The notes: generated by a model from the letters alone, not told the origin. 64,000 nucleotides of DNA from Bacteroidota bacterium (GCA_016192075.1 JACPUU010000021.1:186001-250000); one strand, 5' to 3'; numbered from the stretch's first letter, positions 1-8,644 are shown. Program-made: numbers and translations.

Positions 1-82
1 AAATCCGTAACTTGAAAAAAACCTGAAAAACAGGAACGGAAATTGCAGCGGAAACCGTCCTATCACTTTAACCCTTTGTAGT

Positions 83-607
83 ATGAAACAGACAACCAAA
101 ATGACGAGCATTTTACTTGCAGCAACCTGTATAATGGCAGCGTGCCAGAAAGAAAAAGGAACAGGTTTTATGAACATTCGTATGGTAGATGTACCGGTAA
201 ACTTTGATGAAGTTAATGTAGAGGTTGAACAAATTAAAGTACACCACAGCGGGTCAGGTTGGCTGGACCTGGCAACCAACGCGGGAGTATATGATCTGCT
301 GGATTTGCAAAATGGCGTTTCAGCGGCGCTGGTTACCGGTGAAGAATTGCCGGTTGGTCATCTGACCCAAATGCGCCTGATACTTGGCGATGACAACACC
401 GTGATGGTGGATAGTACCTACTTTCCACTGATACTATCAAGCCAGGACAAATCCGGATTAAAACTAAATCTGAATACAGACATCGATGTGAATGATTCGG
501 TGGAAGTTGTATTTGATTTTGACGCCGAAAAATCTATTGTCATAGAAGGTAACAACACCTTTCGGCTAAAGCCGGTATTACACCTGGAAAGTGTACTGTT
601 TTTCTAA
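83..607 (+). CDS. DUF4382-type lipoprotein
   Basis: Predicted outer-surface or periplasmic lipoprotein of 174 aa. Residues 1-20 form a lipoprotein signal ending in the lipobox MAAC, with Cys21 as the acylation site. The rest is rich in beta strands, with a GxLxxRMVDxP-like opening, LLDLxNG near residue 73 and a closing RLKPVLHLE; this matches the DUF4382 family as I know it. The function of that family is not established. The gene stands alone, is followed by a strong terminator, and has about 80 bp upstream inside the window. The family call is from pattern memory; the lipoprotein call is read directly. Confidence 0.75.
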   Translation: MKQTTKMTSILLAATCIMAACQKEKGTGFMNIRMVDVPVNFDEVNVEVEQIKVHHSGSGWLDLATNAGVYDLLDLQNGVSAALVTGEELPVGHLTQMRLILGDDNTVMVDSTYFPLILSSQDKSGLKLNLNTDIDVNDSVEVVFDFDAEKSIVIEGNNTFRLKPVLHLESVLFF

Positions 608-626
608 GGACTGACAGTACCAGCTC

Positions 627-670
627 CCTCCGCATCACATACCCTTGCGTTGTGATGCGGAGGCTTTTTT
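627..670 (+). terminator. Rho-independent terminator after the DUF4382 gene
   Basis: A perfect 13-bp stem (627-639 with 651-663), an 11-nt loop and a following T run. It lies 20 bp after the stop codon. Confidence 0.85.
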
Positions 671-771
671 CTGCGTAAATCTATGTACCGGAAAATCTGC
701 AAAGAGCACGATGCAGGGAGAAAAACTGTAATTCCGTTTTTTCAAATAGCTTATCAGCTTGTTTCATTTCT

Positions 772-779
772 TATCTTTG
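772..779 (+). promoter_or_regulatory. -7 promoter box TATCTTTG
   Basis: Matches the Bacteroidota -7 consensus TAnnTTTG. It ends only 6 nt before the ATG at 786, so the transcript would start at or next to the start codon. I see no good -33 TTTG box at the usual distance. Confidence 0.4.
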
Positions 780-785
780 AAAGAG

Positions 786-1235
786 ATGGCCCTGATAACT
801 GTTAAAACTTTTGATAACTCAATTGATGCCTACCTGCTCAAATCAAAGCTGGAAAGTGAAGGTATTGTCTGTTATTTGTTTGATGAGCACACCGTTTCTG
901 TGAATCCGTTATACAACGTAACTGTGGGTGGTATCAAATTAAAAATCAACGAAGCCGATCTTGAAAAAGCGCAGCAGGTTTATGCTGAAATTCAGGCCTC
1001 ACCCTATACTGATGACAAAGGCAATGCCATTCAATGCCCCAATTGTCAGTCCATTGATTTGTTTACCGGTTACGATGCGCGCAAAGGTGTAAAAGGATTT
1101 TTTTCAACGCTGGGCGCTTTGCTGCTTACCTTTGTTCCTGCTTATTCCAAAAAAATGTACAAGTGCAAAAAATGCGGAACGGCGTTTAAGCATCCCGTAC
1201 CGCCAGAAAACAAAGCCGGTAATTCAGTGGATTAG
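786..1235 (+). CDS. DUF2007 protein with C-terminal zinc ribbon
   Basis: 149-aa cytosolic protein. Residues 1-70 match DUF2007 (putative signal-transducing, PII-like fold): an N-terminal KTFDNSIDAYLLKSKLES segment and a later LKINEADLEKAQQVYAE helix. A two-CxxC zinc ribbon follows (CPNC, then CKKC), separated by a hydrophobic stretch (GALLLTFVPAY). I place the start at the ATG at 786 rather than an upstream in-frame codon, because the DUF2007 homology begins there and the -7 box overlaps the upstream extension. The cellular role of DUF2007 proteins is unknown. The zinc ribbon suggests nucleic-acid or metal binding, which is inference. Confidence 0.75.
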   Translation: MALITVKTFDNSIDAYLLKSKLESEGIVCYLFDEHTVSVNPLYNVTVGGIKLKINEADLEKAQQVYAEIQASPYTDDKGNAIQCPNCQSIDLFTGYDARKGVKGFFSTLGALLLTFVPAYSKKMYKCKKCGTAFKHPVPPENKAGNSVD

Positions 1236-1309
1236 TGCCTTTTATTTGGTCAAAATCACTTTTTTTTATACCTTGGATCATACGCTTTGCTTATTAACCC
1301 ATTGAGCTT

Positions 1310-2014
1310 ATGAATCTGCACCTTTCTCCAAAAGCACTGCCCCGCAACCTGGGTATTCTGGGCATCACCCTGCCTTTTATTTTATGGATCGGACAAGGGC
1401 TTGCTCCATCTATCAGTCATTATTATTACTCTGACCTGGGCATTTATTTCACCGGTGTATTATTTGCGTTTGGTTTGTTTCTTTACGCTTACAAAGGGTA
1501 TAAACCCACCACTGAAAAAATCTCAGACAACGCTATATGCAACGCGGCCGGCATCTGTGCCATAGCAACCGCACTGATACCCACTTCTTTTAAAACAGAG
1601 GAACTCGTGCCTTATGATTTTCTGACCAAGGGCGGACCCAATGCACACAACAATGATATTGCAGGCATTATTCACTTAAGTTGTGCAGGCCTGTTCCTGA
1701 TCATTATGGGCTACCTTGCTTTTTTTCGTTTTACAATGAGTGGAAAAAGCAAATCAGCCTATTATGCCCGGCGTTTTTATTTGTATCGCATTTGCGGTGT
1801 TATGGTTTGGATTTCTATTGCCTTGATGGCTGCTGATTTTGTTTACAAACACTTCAACCACCAGCTCTTTTTCAGCCCTTACGACGTGTACTTTGGTGAA
1901 CTCATTGCCCTCGTTTTCTTTGGCACCGCATGGCTTGTCAAAAGTCAGATTAAGTTGCTGAAATATGTTGGCCTGGTGAGTGATGAAGAACTCAACCAGA
2001 CTTCAGTCCAATGA
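1310..2014 (+). CDS. Multi-pass membrane protein (DUF998-like)
   Basis: 234-aa integral membrane protein with about six hydrophobic helices (roughly residues 15-32, 45-62, 80-92, 120-140, 160-178, 193-210). A short polar loop contains FLTKGGPNAHNND, and the C-terminal tail is cytosolic-like. The pattern resembles DUF998-type small membrane proteins but I do not recognise the family with certainty. It overlaps the next gene by four bases (ATGA), which indicates translational coupling with the TfoX-C protein. The function is unknown. Confidence 0.6.
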   Translation: MNLHLSPKALPRNLGILGITLPFILWIGQGLAPSISHYYYSDLGIYFTGVLFAFGLFLYAYKGYKPTTEKISDNAICNAAGICAIATALIPTSFKTEELVPYDFLTKGGPNAHNNDIAGIIHLSCAGLFLIIMGYLAFFRFTMSGKSKSAYYARRFYLYRICGVMVWISIALMAADFVYKHFNHQLFFSPYDVYFGELIALVFFGTAWLVKSQIKLLKYVGLVSDEELNQTSVQ

Positions 2015-2280
2015 AAAAACAAACCCTGACTGATTTACCCAATATCGGTAAAACAATTGCTGCCAAACTAAATGCAGTTGGTATTTACACCGAACATGAT
2101 TTACAAAAAAAGGGCAGTGAAAAAGCATTGCAGTTAATTTCAACGTTGGAAAACAGTGGTGTCTGTATCAACATGCTCTACGCACTTGAAGGTGCGATAC
2201 AGGGAATTCGCTGGCATCAGCTTTCAGCAAAACGTAAACGGGAACTTTTGGATTTTTACCGGTTGATAGATCCCGTGTAA
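2011..2280 (+). CDS. TfoX C-terminal domain protein (helix-hairpin-helix)
   Basis: 89-aa protein that is almost entirely a TfoX_C domain. It opens with LTDLPNIGKTIAAKLNAVGI, a helix-hairpin-helix-like element, and continues with a helical bundle ending in RKRELLDFYRL. In Gammaproteobacteria this domain is half of the competence regulator Sxy/TfoX; stand-alone copies are common in Bacteroidota and have no proven role. Its start overlaps the stop of the membrane protein upstream (ATGA), so the two are probably one operon. DNA binding is an inference from the fold. Confidence 0.8.
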   Translation: MKKQTLTDLPNIGKTIAAKLNAVGIYTEHDLQKKGSEKALQLISTLENSGVCINMLYALEGAIQGIRWHQLSAKRKRELLDFYRLIDPV

Positions 2281-2325
2281 AACAGGTTTACATAAAAAGG
2301 AATCCAAATCTGCTGCGGGTACCGT

Positions 2326-2880
2326 TCATTCACTCACGGCCCGCTCTGCCTGATCAAGGTGCCGCTCCATGTGATATACCACAAACCGCAGCGTATCACC
2401 CAACCTCAGGCGAATGAGTTTAGTCAGTGATATGGCTGTTTTTGTTTTGGTCAGATCAACCAACGCTGCCCGGGTCATAAGTTGTTTCAGCTTTTCAGCC
2501 TGTTTCAGAAATCGTTCAACGGTAACAAGAGTCAGCACCGAAACCGCCGGTGTTTTGTCTTTGGGCGCTTTCATTTTTTTGAGTTTGCCCTTTTTATTTT
2601 TTTGCATGAGTCCGGCAAAATAATTTCCAATCACACCCGATTTGAATACTGCATTTGCAGGTGCCTTGGATGCCGAATCAAGCTGCTTTTCTATTTCAGG
2701 CAGGTAAAAATCACCATACAGATTCAGGTGTTCAATACACTCCAGCGCACTCCATTGGGCTGGTGTTTTTTTTGCATTCAGTTTTTCAATACCTGATTCC
2801 CGCAGCCTTTTAGCGCGGTCAATGACATTGTCAATACGCGCCAGCAGATCTGTTGTCAAAATGTTCGTTGTTGTTTTCAT
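2326..2880 (-). CDS. DinB-like four-helix protein
   Basis: 184-aa protein resembling the DinB/YfiT-like putative metalloenzyme superfamily. Candidate metal ligands are the His in the segment ECIEHLNLY (about residue 54) and two His in YHMERHLDQ near the C terminus, the expected spacing for a three-His site. The middle part is unusually Lys-rich (MQKNKKGKLKKMKAPKDK). The start is taken at 2880 because an upstream in-frame ATG adds only 13 unlikely residues. It faces the TfoX-C gene convergently and lies before a Crp/Fnr regulator on the same strand. The substrate is unknown; family members include bacillithiol transferases, and this genome does carry a bacillithiol-linked ytxJ. Confidence 0.65.
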   Translation of the reverse strand: MKTTTNILTTDLLARIDNVIDRAKRLRESGIEKLNAKKTPAQWSALECIEHLNLYGDFYLPEIEKQLDSASKAPANAVFKSGVIGNYFAGLMQKNKKGKLKKMKAPKDKTPAVSVLTLVTVERFLKQAEKLKQLMTRAALVDLTKTKTAISLTKLIRLRLGDTLRFVVYHMERHLDQAERAVSE

Positions 2881-2979
2881 TGATTTATTTTTTTGACAAA
2901 GTTGCACCGGTGTATTCACGCAAAAATTGATTCAAATCAAGAAAAAAAGATACTGCCACGTAATGCCGGTATAAGTGGT

Positions 2980-3543
2980 TCAGAGCACACTACTCTTATC
3001 TGAACCCAATGTTGTTGATTTACGGATGCGGCTCAGCGTTTCAGGTGTCATGCGTAAATAAGAGGCAATGTGTTTGAGCGGAATTTCCTGGAAAAGCGTG
3101 GGACTGCGCTTTAAAACCCGCGCCAGCCGGTCTGCCGGAGAAACCGTGAGCAAATCAATTTCACGCTCTATCTGCTGCGCAAAAGCGCTTTCCATAAATG
3201 CCGTATATCCTTTTAAATTTTCTGTACTCAAACCAATGAACTGCTGTAGCTGGCTGCGGGTAAGTACACTTATTTCTGTTTTTCGAAGCGCCTCAGTATA
3301 AAAGGAAGATGGTTGCTGTAACAGAAATGACGCCAGCGAATTGATGACTGAACCGTTGTAGCCAAAACGAATATTTACTTCTTCATATTCTGACAACAAA
3401 AAAACCCGTATTGCACCTGAATGTATAAAGTACAGGTTATTCTCAACCTGTCCCTCTTTTAAAAGCAGCTCTTCTTTTGAAAGCAATTTACGCACTGCAT
3501 GCTGCTCAAAAAAATTCAGTAAACCGGTGTAAAAATCAGTCAT
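2980..3543 (-). CDS. Crp/Fnr family transcriptional regulator
   Basis: 187-aa protein with an N-terminal cyclic-nucleotide-binding-like beta barrel (residues about 10-110, including LLKEGQVENNLYFIHSGAIRVF) and a long dimerisation helix. A reduced C-terminal helix-turn-helix follows (IPLKHIASYLRMTPETLSRIRK, residues about 153-174). There is no cysteine cluster for an Fe-S cluster and no clear cAMP-binding Arg, so the signal is unknown. It is separated by 13 bp from the TPR-PP2C gene that lies upstream on the same strand, so the two may be cotranscribed. Confidence 0.85.
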   Translation of the reverse strand: MTDFYTGLLNFFEQHAVRKLLSKEELLLKEGQVENNLYFIHSGAIRVFLLSEYEEVNIRFGYNGSVINSLASFLLQQPSSFYTEALRKTEISVLTRSQLQQFIGLSTENLKGYTAFMESAFAQQIEREIDLLTVSPADRLARVLKRSPTLFQEIPLKHIASYLRMTPETLSRIRKSTTLGSDKSSVL

Positions 3544-3556
3544 TCGCTGTCACTTT

Positions 3557-6301
3557 TTAAACCCGCACTCCAATCAGACATACGTCATCAACCTGCTCAA
3601 GGCTGCCACGCCAGTCTTCAAAAGCATGCTGAATTTTGTGCAGCTGTTCAGGCATTGGAAGTGCTGTTACTTCCAGGATAAGTTCTTTCAAACTGGAGGC
3701 TTTGAATTTTTTGCCTTTATCACCCCCAAACTGATCCTGGAAACCATCTGTAAAAACATAAATGGTATCTCCTTTTTCAAGCTGAAGCTGATGCCCGGTA
3801 AATGGTTTTGCATCTGCAAATTTACCAATGGGTTGTTTATCTCCCTTCAACTCTTCCAGCGCACCGGTACTTTTACGAACCACCCACAGCGGGTTATTGG
3901 CACCGGCCCAGGCAAGCGTGAGTGAAGAAAGTGAGAGCGCACAGAGTGAAATATCCATTCCATCCCTTACATTTTCATCACTCTTTTCAAATTCATGAAC
4001 AACAATTTCACGTGTTTTATCCAGAATTTTTGCAGGATCCGTAAGTCCGTATTCCCGCACAGAGCGGTTGAGTGCATTGTGACACACCACACTTACCAGC
4101 GCCCCGGGTACGCCATGTCCGGTGCAGTCTGCCGCCGCAAACAAAACGCAATCCGCTTTTCCATCAGAAGCTGAAACAGCAACCAAATTTTCTCCCCCGG
4201 AGTCCGAAACACCAGCGTTTTTCTTTCCCACAGAATCCAAAGCACCAGCGTAGTTCTTTCCCTTGGAATCCGAAGCACCAGCGTAGTTCTTTCCCTTGGA
4301 ATCTAAAGTCCCAAGTTCGTTTTCTTCCCCGGAATCAGAAACACCAACTGCGTTCTTTCCTTTGGAATCCGAAGCGCCAACTGCATTTTCTCCCCCGGAA
4401 TCCGAAACACCAGCGTTTTTCTTTCCCTCAGAATCCGAAGCATCAGTGGCGTTCTTTCCCACAGAATCCAAAGCACCAGCGTAGTTCTTTCCCTCGGAAT
4501 CCGAAGCACCAGCGTACTTCTTTCCCTCGGAATCCGAAGCACCAGCGTTTTTCTTTCCCTTGGAATCCGAAGCACCAACTGCGTTTTCTCCTTCAGAATC
4601 CAAAGCACCAAGTTCGTTTTCTCCCCCAGAATCCGAAGCACCAGCGTTGTTCTTTCCCTTGGAATCCGAAGCATCAGTGGCGTTCTTTCCCACAGAATCC
4701 AAAGCACCAGCGTATTTCTTTCCTTTGGAATCCGAAGCACCAGCGTATTTCTTTCCCTCGGAATCCGAAGCACCAGCGTAGGATTCAATCCAATAAAAAT
4801 CACCGGCAACAATATCTTTCGGTTGGTAAAGAATAAATGCATCGGCAAGTACCTGCGAAACAAATTTGCGCGAAGGAAGAATGGCTGACTGAATACGTTT
4901 TGCGTAGGTAATTGAGTCCAGAATCTCTTTGTTCTTTTCTTCCAGCTGATCAAAGGCATGTGTCACTGTAATTTTCTGTTCTTCAATAATGGCCTTTTGC
5001 TCTCTTGTAATGCGCAGGCGTTTGTAAATGATGAATCCAAACACTACTGCTGCCAGAAGACCTATAACCAGGAAAATGGAAAACTGTTCACGCCGGTGAT
5101 TCTCAGCACGCTCTGTAGCCAGTTCAGCCTTTTGCAGCTTTTTCTCTTCAACTGATTTTAAACTGTCAGCCACCGCCATTTTTTCGTATTCGGCTTTATA
5201 TTCCTGCCGGATAATGGCACTTTTATTTTCATCACTGGTAATGCTGTCTTTTAAGTGCATAAAGGTCTCATGCATCTCAAGTGACTGTTTATAATCGGCC
5301 TTTTTTTTGTACGCCGTATACAACAATTCCGCGGCCTGTTTGCGTTCGCTGATAGCACCTACGGTGGTGGCAATTTCATACGCTTCTGTTGCCATACGAA
5401 TACTTTCATCAAGTTTTCCCTGGTCCAGGTAAATGTTTGCCATGTTAAACTTAACGGCTGAAACAGAAACCATGTCCTGCGTGGCCTCAGCAATTTTAAG
5501 TGCCTCTGAAAAATACGGCAGCGCTTTCTCAAAATCACGCATATCCATATAGGTAGTAGCAAGGTTGTTGAGTGATGCACCCATGCCTACCTGGTCATTA
5601 TTTTTCTGCCGAATGGCAAATGCCTCTTCGTGATAGCTGATTGCAAGCAGACTATTCTTCAGCTCATTTTCCATTACACCCAGGTTATTAAGCACGTTGC
5701 CGCGGTTGGGCTCACTGCCAATTTTAAGGTAAAGCGCATCTGCCAGCAAATAATACTCACGCGCACGGTCATATTCACCCTGGCGGTAATAAACAATACC
5801 AATGTTCAGGTGACAATTGGCAGCACTTAGGGTGTCCCTTTTGAGCTCTTCAATTTTGAGACCCTGGTTAAATTTTTCAATGGCTACCGCATAGTTTCCA
5901 CGCGCCATTTCAATGGTGCCCATGTTATTCAAAAAGGCTGATGCAGCCCTGTACATACCAGAACGTCTGACGCAGTCAAGCCCCTTTTCATAATACACCA
6001 GGGCTGAATCAAATTCAGACCGAAAATACCATGAAATACCAATGGTGTTATAGGCATCTGCCTGCTTAAGCAGGTTTCTGCGCTTAACCGCATAATCCAG
6101 CTGTTCGTGTGCAATAACACAAGCCGTATCAGGCCGTGAAAACAAATAATTTCCCCAGATAAATGATTTGATGGCTTTAAAACGGGTGGTATCATGTTGC
6201 GTTTCATCTTTCCATACCTGGTACAGACTGTCTTGCGATGAATAGGCAACACCCGGCCCAAATACGCATAACCACATGAAAATCAAACCCGTTTTTTTCA
6301 T
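3557..6301 (-). CDS. TPR sensor PP2C (SpoIIE) phosphatase with an internal 11-residue tandem repeat
   Basis: 914-aa membrane-anchored signalling phosphatase. Order: signal sequence (1-21), about eight tetratricopeptide repeats in the periplasm (30-345), a linker, a transmembrane helix (about 403-425), a coiled coil, the linker motif AKRIQSAILPS near 466, then a SpoIIE/PP2C domain. Metal and active-site residues are present: GDFYW, AADCTGHGVPG (Asp725), DGMDISL, FTDGFQDQ and DDVCLIG. Between GDFYWIES and VLFAAADC lie residues 508-705, consisting of 18 copies of an 11-residue unit (consensus YAGASDSEGKK). A paralogue at 51343-53685 has only about 8 residues at this point. The PP2C role is serine/threonine dephosphorylation of an unknown partner, probably STAS-like. 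Confidence 0.9.
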   Translation of the reverse strand: MKKTGLIFMWLCVFGPGVAYSSQDSLYQVWKDETQHDTTRFKAIKSFIWGNYLFSRPDTACVIAHEQLDYAVKRRNLLKQADAYNTIGISWYFRSEFDSALVYYEKGLDCVRRSGMYRAASAFLNNMGTIEMARGNYAVAIEKFNQGLKIEELKRDTLSAANCHLNIGIVYYRQGEYDRAREYYLLADALYLKIGSEPNRGNVLNNLGVMENELKNSLLAISYHEEAFAIRQKNNDQVGMGASLNNLATTYMDMRDFEKALPYFSEALKIAEATQDMVSVSAVKFNMANIYLDQGKLDESIRMATEAYEIATTVGAISERKQAAELLYTAYKKKADYKQSLEMHETFMHLKDSITSDENKSAIIRQEYKAEYEKMAVADSLKSVEEKKLQKAELATERAENHRREQFSIFLVIGLLAAVVFGFIIYKRLRITREQKAIIEEQKITVTHAFDQLEEKNKEILDSITYAKRIQSAILPSRKFVSQVLADAFILYQPKDIVAGDFYWIESYAGASDSEGKKYAGASDSKGKKYAGALDSVGKNATDASDSKGKNNAGASDSGGENELGALDSEGENAVGASDSKGKKNAGASDSEGKKYAGASDSEGKNYAGALDSVGKNATDASDSEGKKNAGVSDSGGENAVGASDSKGKNAVGVSDSGEENELGTLDSKGKNYAGASDSKGKNYAGALDSVGKKNAGVSDSGGENLVAVSASDGKADCVLFAAADCTGHGVPGALVSVVCHNALNRSVREYGLTDPAKILDKTREIVVHEFEKSDENVRDGMDISLCALSLSSLTLAWAGANNPLWVVRKSTGALEELKGDKQPIGKFADAKPFTGHQLQLEKGDTIYVFTDGFQDQFGGDKGKKFKASSLKELILEVTALPMPEQLHKIQHAFEDWRGSLEQVDDVCLIGVRV
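4187..4780 (-). repeat. 33-bp tandem repeat, 18 copies, inside the PP2C domain
   Basis: Eighteen in-frame copies of a 33-bp unit encoding an 11-residue peptide of the form YAGASDSxGKx (variants YAGALDSVGKN, ATDASDSxGKN, NAGxSDSGGEN, ELGxLDSxGxN, AVGASDSKGKx). All units are 33 bp, so copy-number change would never break the frame. The spacing of the three YAGALDSV units is 231 bp (7 units), showing higher-order duplication. Because 33 is divisible by 3, several other frames are also open across it; those are shadows. Confidence 0.95.
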
Positions 6302-6415
6302 TGTCTGAAAAATTTCGCTGGTACAAAAGTAATACTCTTTGAAGCAACTGCAATGTTGTTTGGGCCACTGTTTGTATTCCCGTTTGGAAAAAAAACAGAA
6401 CCGCGTTCGCCGGAA

Positions 6416-6886
6416 TCAGTGCTGCCGCCGAAACGGATTCAGAACGGCAATTCCCAGCCAGATACCGGCCACATTCAAAATAACATCATCAACATCACAC
6501 GAGCCGGTTTGAAAAACAAACTGGAGCATTTCAGCAAAACAGGGAATCACCACTGTCAGCAAAAAAAACCAGGCACGGTGCAGCTTGCCTTTCAGGTAAA
6601 AATGAAGGGGTATAGCCATGGGCATAAAGGCCAGCAAATTGCCCGGTACATTCACAAACCAATGCCACCAGTCTTCACCGGTTTTGAAGGTATAAACAGT
6701 CAGCGAAACAATACTGTCAAAGGGTACCAGGTTTACCCGGGTCGTAGTACCGGTTCTGAAAAAAGCAAAAAACAACAGGTAACTTAGTGCAGACAAATAG
6801 AGTGCAGAAAATGCAAAAATCCACTTTCTGTTTTGCCTGAAACTACTCAAGCAGGTTTGATTTTTTACGAATATCCGATAACGCAT
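6416..6886 (-). CDS. VanZ family membrane protein
   Basis: 156-aa protein with about four transmembrane helices. VanZ-type features are NLVPFDSI in the first loop, a NVPGNLLAFMPMAIPL segment, and the acidic pair region FQTGSCDVDDVILNVAG, where VanZ proteins carry a conserved D-D-x-x-N. VanZ homologues are widespread; one lowers teicoplanin sensitivity, but most have no known function. The start overlaps the last 44 bases of the aminotransferase gene upstream, so the true start could be a little further in, but the first helix (from about residue 22) is needed. Likely cotranscribed with the aminotransferase. Confidence 0.8.
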   Translation of the reverse strand: MRYRIFVKNQTCLSSFRQNRKWIFAFSALYLSALSYLLFFAFFRTGTTTRVNLVPFDSIVSLTVYTFKTGEDWWHWFVNVPGNLLAFMPMAIPLHFYLKGKLHRAWFFLLTVVIPCFAEMLQFVFQTGSCDVDDVILNVAGIWLGIAVLNPFRRQH

Positions 6887-8018
6887 TTTTCAGAATCTGC
6901 ATATCCTGTTTTGAATTGTAAACTTGCGCTGAAATACGAATGAACTGCTGTTTTGAATTGCTTTCAAACTCAAGCCGCGTATTCATTACGGGAATTTCAA
7001 TTTTATACTCCTGGTATAAAACCTCTTTTAGTTTCAGAATATCTGCCGAGCGGATTGGAATGCTGCACATTTGACCCAGGAACTCGTCAGATACAGTGCA
7101 GATTGGTTTTGTATTTAAAAAATCACAGAATTCGAGGTAGGTGTCCTGAATGAGCTGACGGCAGGTTTTACGACGCTCTCTCCAGTTGTTGGATTCCAGA
7201 AATTCCAATGCTTTTGGAACGGTGAGAAAAGCAGAGAAATCACGCGTACCGGCATATTCATGATAATCCAGAAATTGCGAGTGAGATGGAAATTCAGCTT
7301 CATACCCCCAGGAAATAATCAACGGATCAAACAGGTGCTGAAGTTCTTTTTTAACGTACAGAAACGAACAACCTTTGGGGGTTAGCATCCACTTATGACA
7401 GGCACCGGTAAAAATATCTGCTTTTAATACGGACAAGTCCAAATCAATGTGATACGGTGTGTGTGCGCCATCAACAATGGTCATCAAACCCAACTCTTTT
7501 GCCCGCTCACAGATTTCTTTCACCGGAAAAATCAACGCCGTAGGACTGGTTATTTGCGAAATAAAAACGATTTTGGTTTTTGGTGTAAGTCCTTTCCAGA
7601 ATGCTTCAAGAAACTGTTCTTTGGATAAAAGCGGAATTGGAATAGGCTGCTGCACATATTTTGCACCGGCTTTTCTGCAATAGTAATTCCAGGTGCGGTC
7701 CATGGCTCCGTATTCATGATTGGTAGTGAGAATTTCATCACCGGCATTCAGCTTTAAATTTTTGATAACAATGTTAAATGCTGTCGACGGGTTGGGCACA
7801 TACACCACCTCATCAGCCTGACAATGAACAAATTCAGCAAGCGCCTCTCTTGATTTTTTAAGCAGTTTTGGGCCCTTAACGGTAATAAACTGAACCGGTT
7901 CACGCTCCAGTTCGAGCTGCCAGTGCTGATAGTTTTCAAAAATTGGTTTGGGGCAGGCGCCAAACGATCCATGATTCAGATAGGTAATCTGCGGATCGAG
8001 CAAAAAATGTGATTTCAT
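6843..8018 (-). CDS. Class V aminotransferase-fold PLP enzyme (isopenicillin N epimerase-like)
   Basis: 391-aa fold-type I PLP enzyme. The N-terminal YLNHGSFGACP is the signature of the isopenicillin-N-epimerase / selenocysteine-lyase-like branch. Other motifs are NPSTAFNIV (phosphate binding), TNHEYGAMD, a VDGAHTPYHIDLD aspartate region, and the PLP-binding lysine in GACHKWM (about residue 220). There is no beta-lactam cluster here, so a general racemase, lyase or desulfurase-like activity on an unknown amino-acid derivative is more likely than true epimerase function. It shares a 44-bp overlap with the downstream VanZ gene. Confidence 0.8.
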   Translation of the reverse strand: MKSHFLLDPQITYLNHGSFGACPKPIFENYQHWQLELEREPVQFITVKGPKLLKKSREALAEFVHCQADEVVYVPNPSTAFNIVIKNLKLNAGDEILTTNHEYGAMDRTWNYYCRKAGAKYVQQPIPIPLLSKEQFLEAFWKGLTPKTKIVFISQITSPTALIFPVKEICERAKELGLMTIVDGAHTPYHIDLDLSVLKADIFTGACHKWMLTPKGCSFLYVKKELQHLFDPLIISWGYEAEFPSHSQFLDYHEYAGTRDFSAFLTVPKALEFLESNNWRERRKTCRQLIQDTYLEFCDFLNTKPICTVSDEFLGQMCSIPIRSADILKLKEVLYQEYKIEIPVMNTRLEFESNSKQQFIRISAQVYNSKQDMQILKNALSDIRKKSNLLE

Positions 8019-8086
8019 AGTGCAGAATAATGCGCCAATTTAGTCAAATATTTGCTGCGATTTTGTTTCAAACCAACACCCGGTAT

Positions 8087-8644
8087 TTAATCCGAATCAA
8101 TGAGCTCATAATTTGCGCGGCGCCGCTCTTTCAAAAAAACAAAGGACAGCAGCATGGGTGTAAAACAAACAACATAAACGGCGTATTCATAATACAACCA
8201 CATTTTTTCAAAATAAAAGATAATCGCCGGAATGAGCGTGAGCAGACAGGCAAGGCTAAAAAGCCGCAACCAATTTGGAAATTTATCCCTGGTGAAAGCC
8301 AGCAATGCTGCAAACACAAACAAGGTTATTGATTGTGAATACTGCACATACATCGGTGACAAATAACCCAGAAAACGAATGGAGAAATTGATCAGGAACG
8401 AGAGATTAAGCGCCAGCCAGACAGCCAGCACAAAAAGGTATCGCTGGCGCCAGAAATAGGTTGCAAAAAAAGCAATGGCAAGCAGGTAAATAAATGCACT
8501 GATACCAAGAAACACAGATGCCCTCAATGTTTCCATAAAATCCTGGCTATTGTGCATTAAATAGTTGACATAGGCCATGCTGAGGCATACCAAAAAAACA
8601 AGCACAATTTTTACCAGGGGATTCCAATTAAACATGTACCCCAA
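8087..8644 (-). CDS. Hypothetical six-helix membrane protein
   Basis: 185 aa with about six hydrophobic segments (10-25, 42-62, 70-90, 100-115, 125-143, 150-165) and a charged C-terminal tail (KERRRANYELIDSD). A second in-frame ATG at 8635 (MFNWNP) is an equally good start. I do not recognise the family. It lies upstream of the aminotransferase on the same strand, separated by about 70 bp. Confidence 0.55.
   Translation of the reverse strand: MGYMFNWNPLVKIVLVFLVCLSMAYVNYLMHNSQDFMETLRASVFLGISAFIYLLAIAFFATYFWRQRYLFVLAVWLALNLSFLINFSIRFLGYLSPMYVQYSQSITLFVFAALLAFTRDKFPNWLRLFSLACLLTLIPAIIFYFEKMWLYYEYAVYVVCFTPMLLSFVFLKERRRANYELIDSD

Noticed and set aside
4187-4780. CRISPR array
   Set aside because: The units are contiguous with no spacers and keep a reading frame with conserved residues; it is a coding tandem repeat.
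4072-4836. 254-residue plus-strand frame full of NPKHQRSSFPW-type repeats, antisense to the PP2C gene
   Set aside because: It is the antisense reading of the 33-bp repeat array, which leaves several frames open because 33 is a multiple of 3. No start signal, signal peptide or homology-like motif; the coding strand has the phosphatase motifs.
4303-4959. 218-residue minus-strand frame with LVLRIPRERxT repeats
   Set aside because: Second frame of the same array; not the one carrying PP2C motifs.
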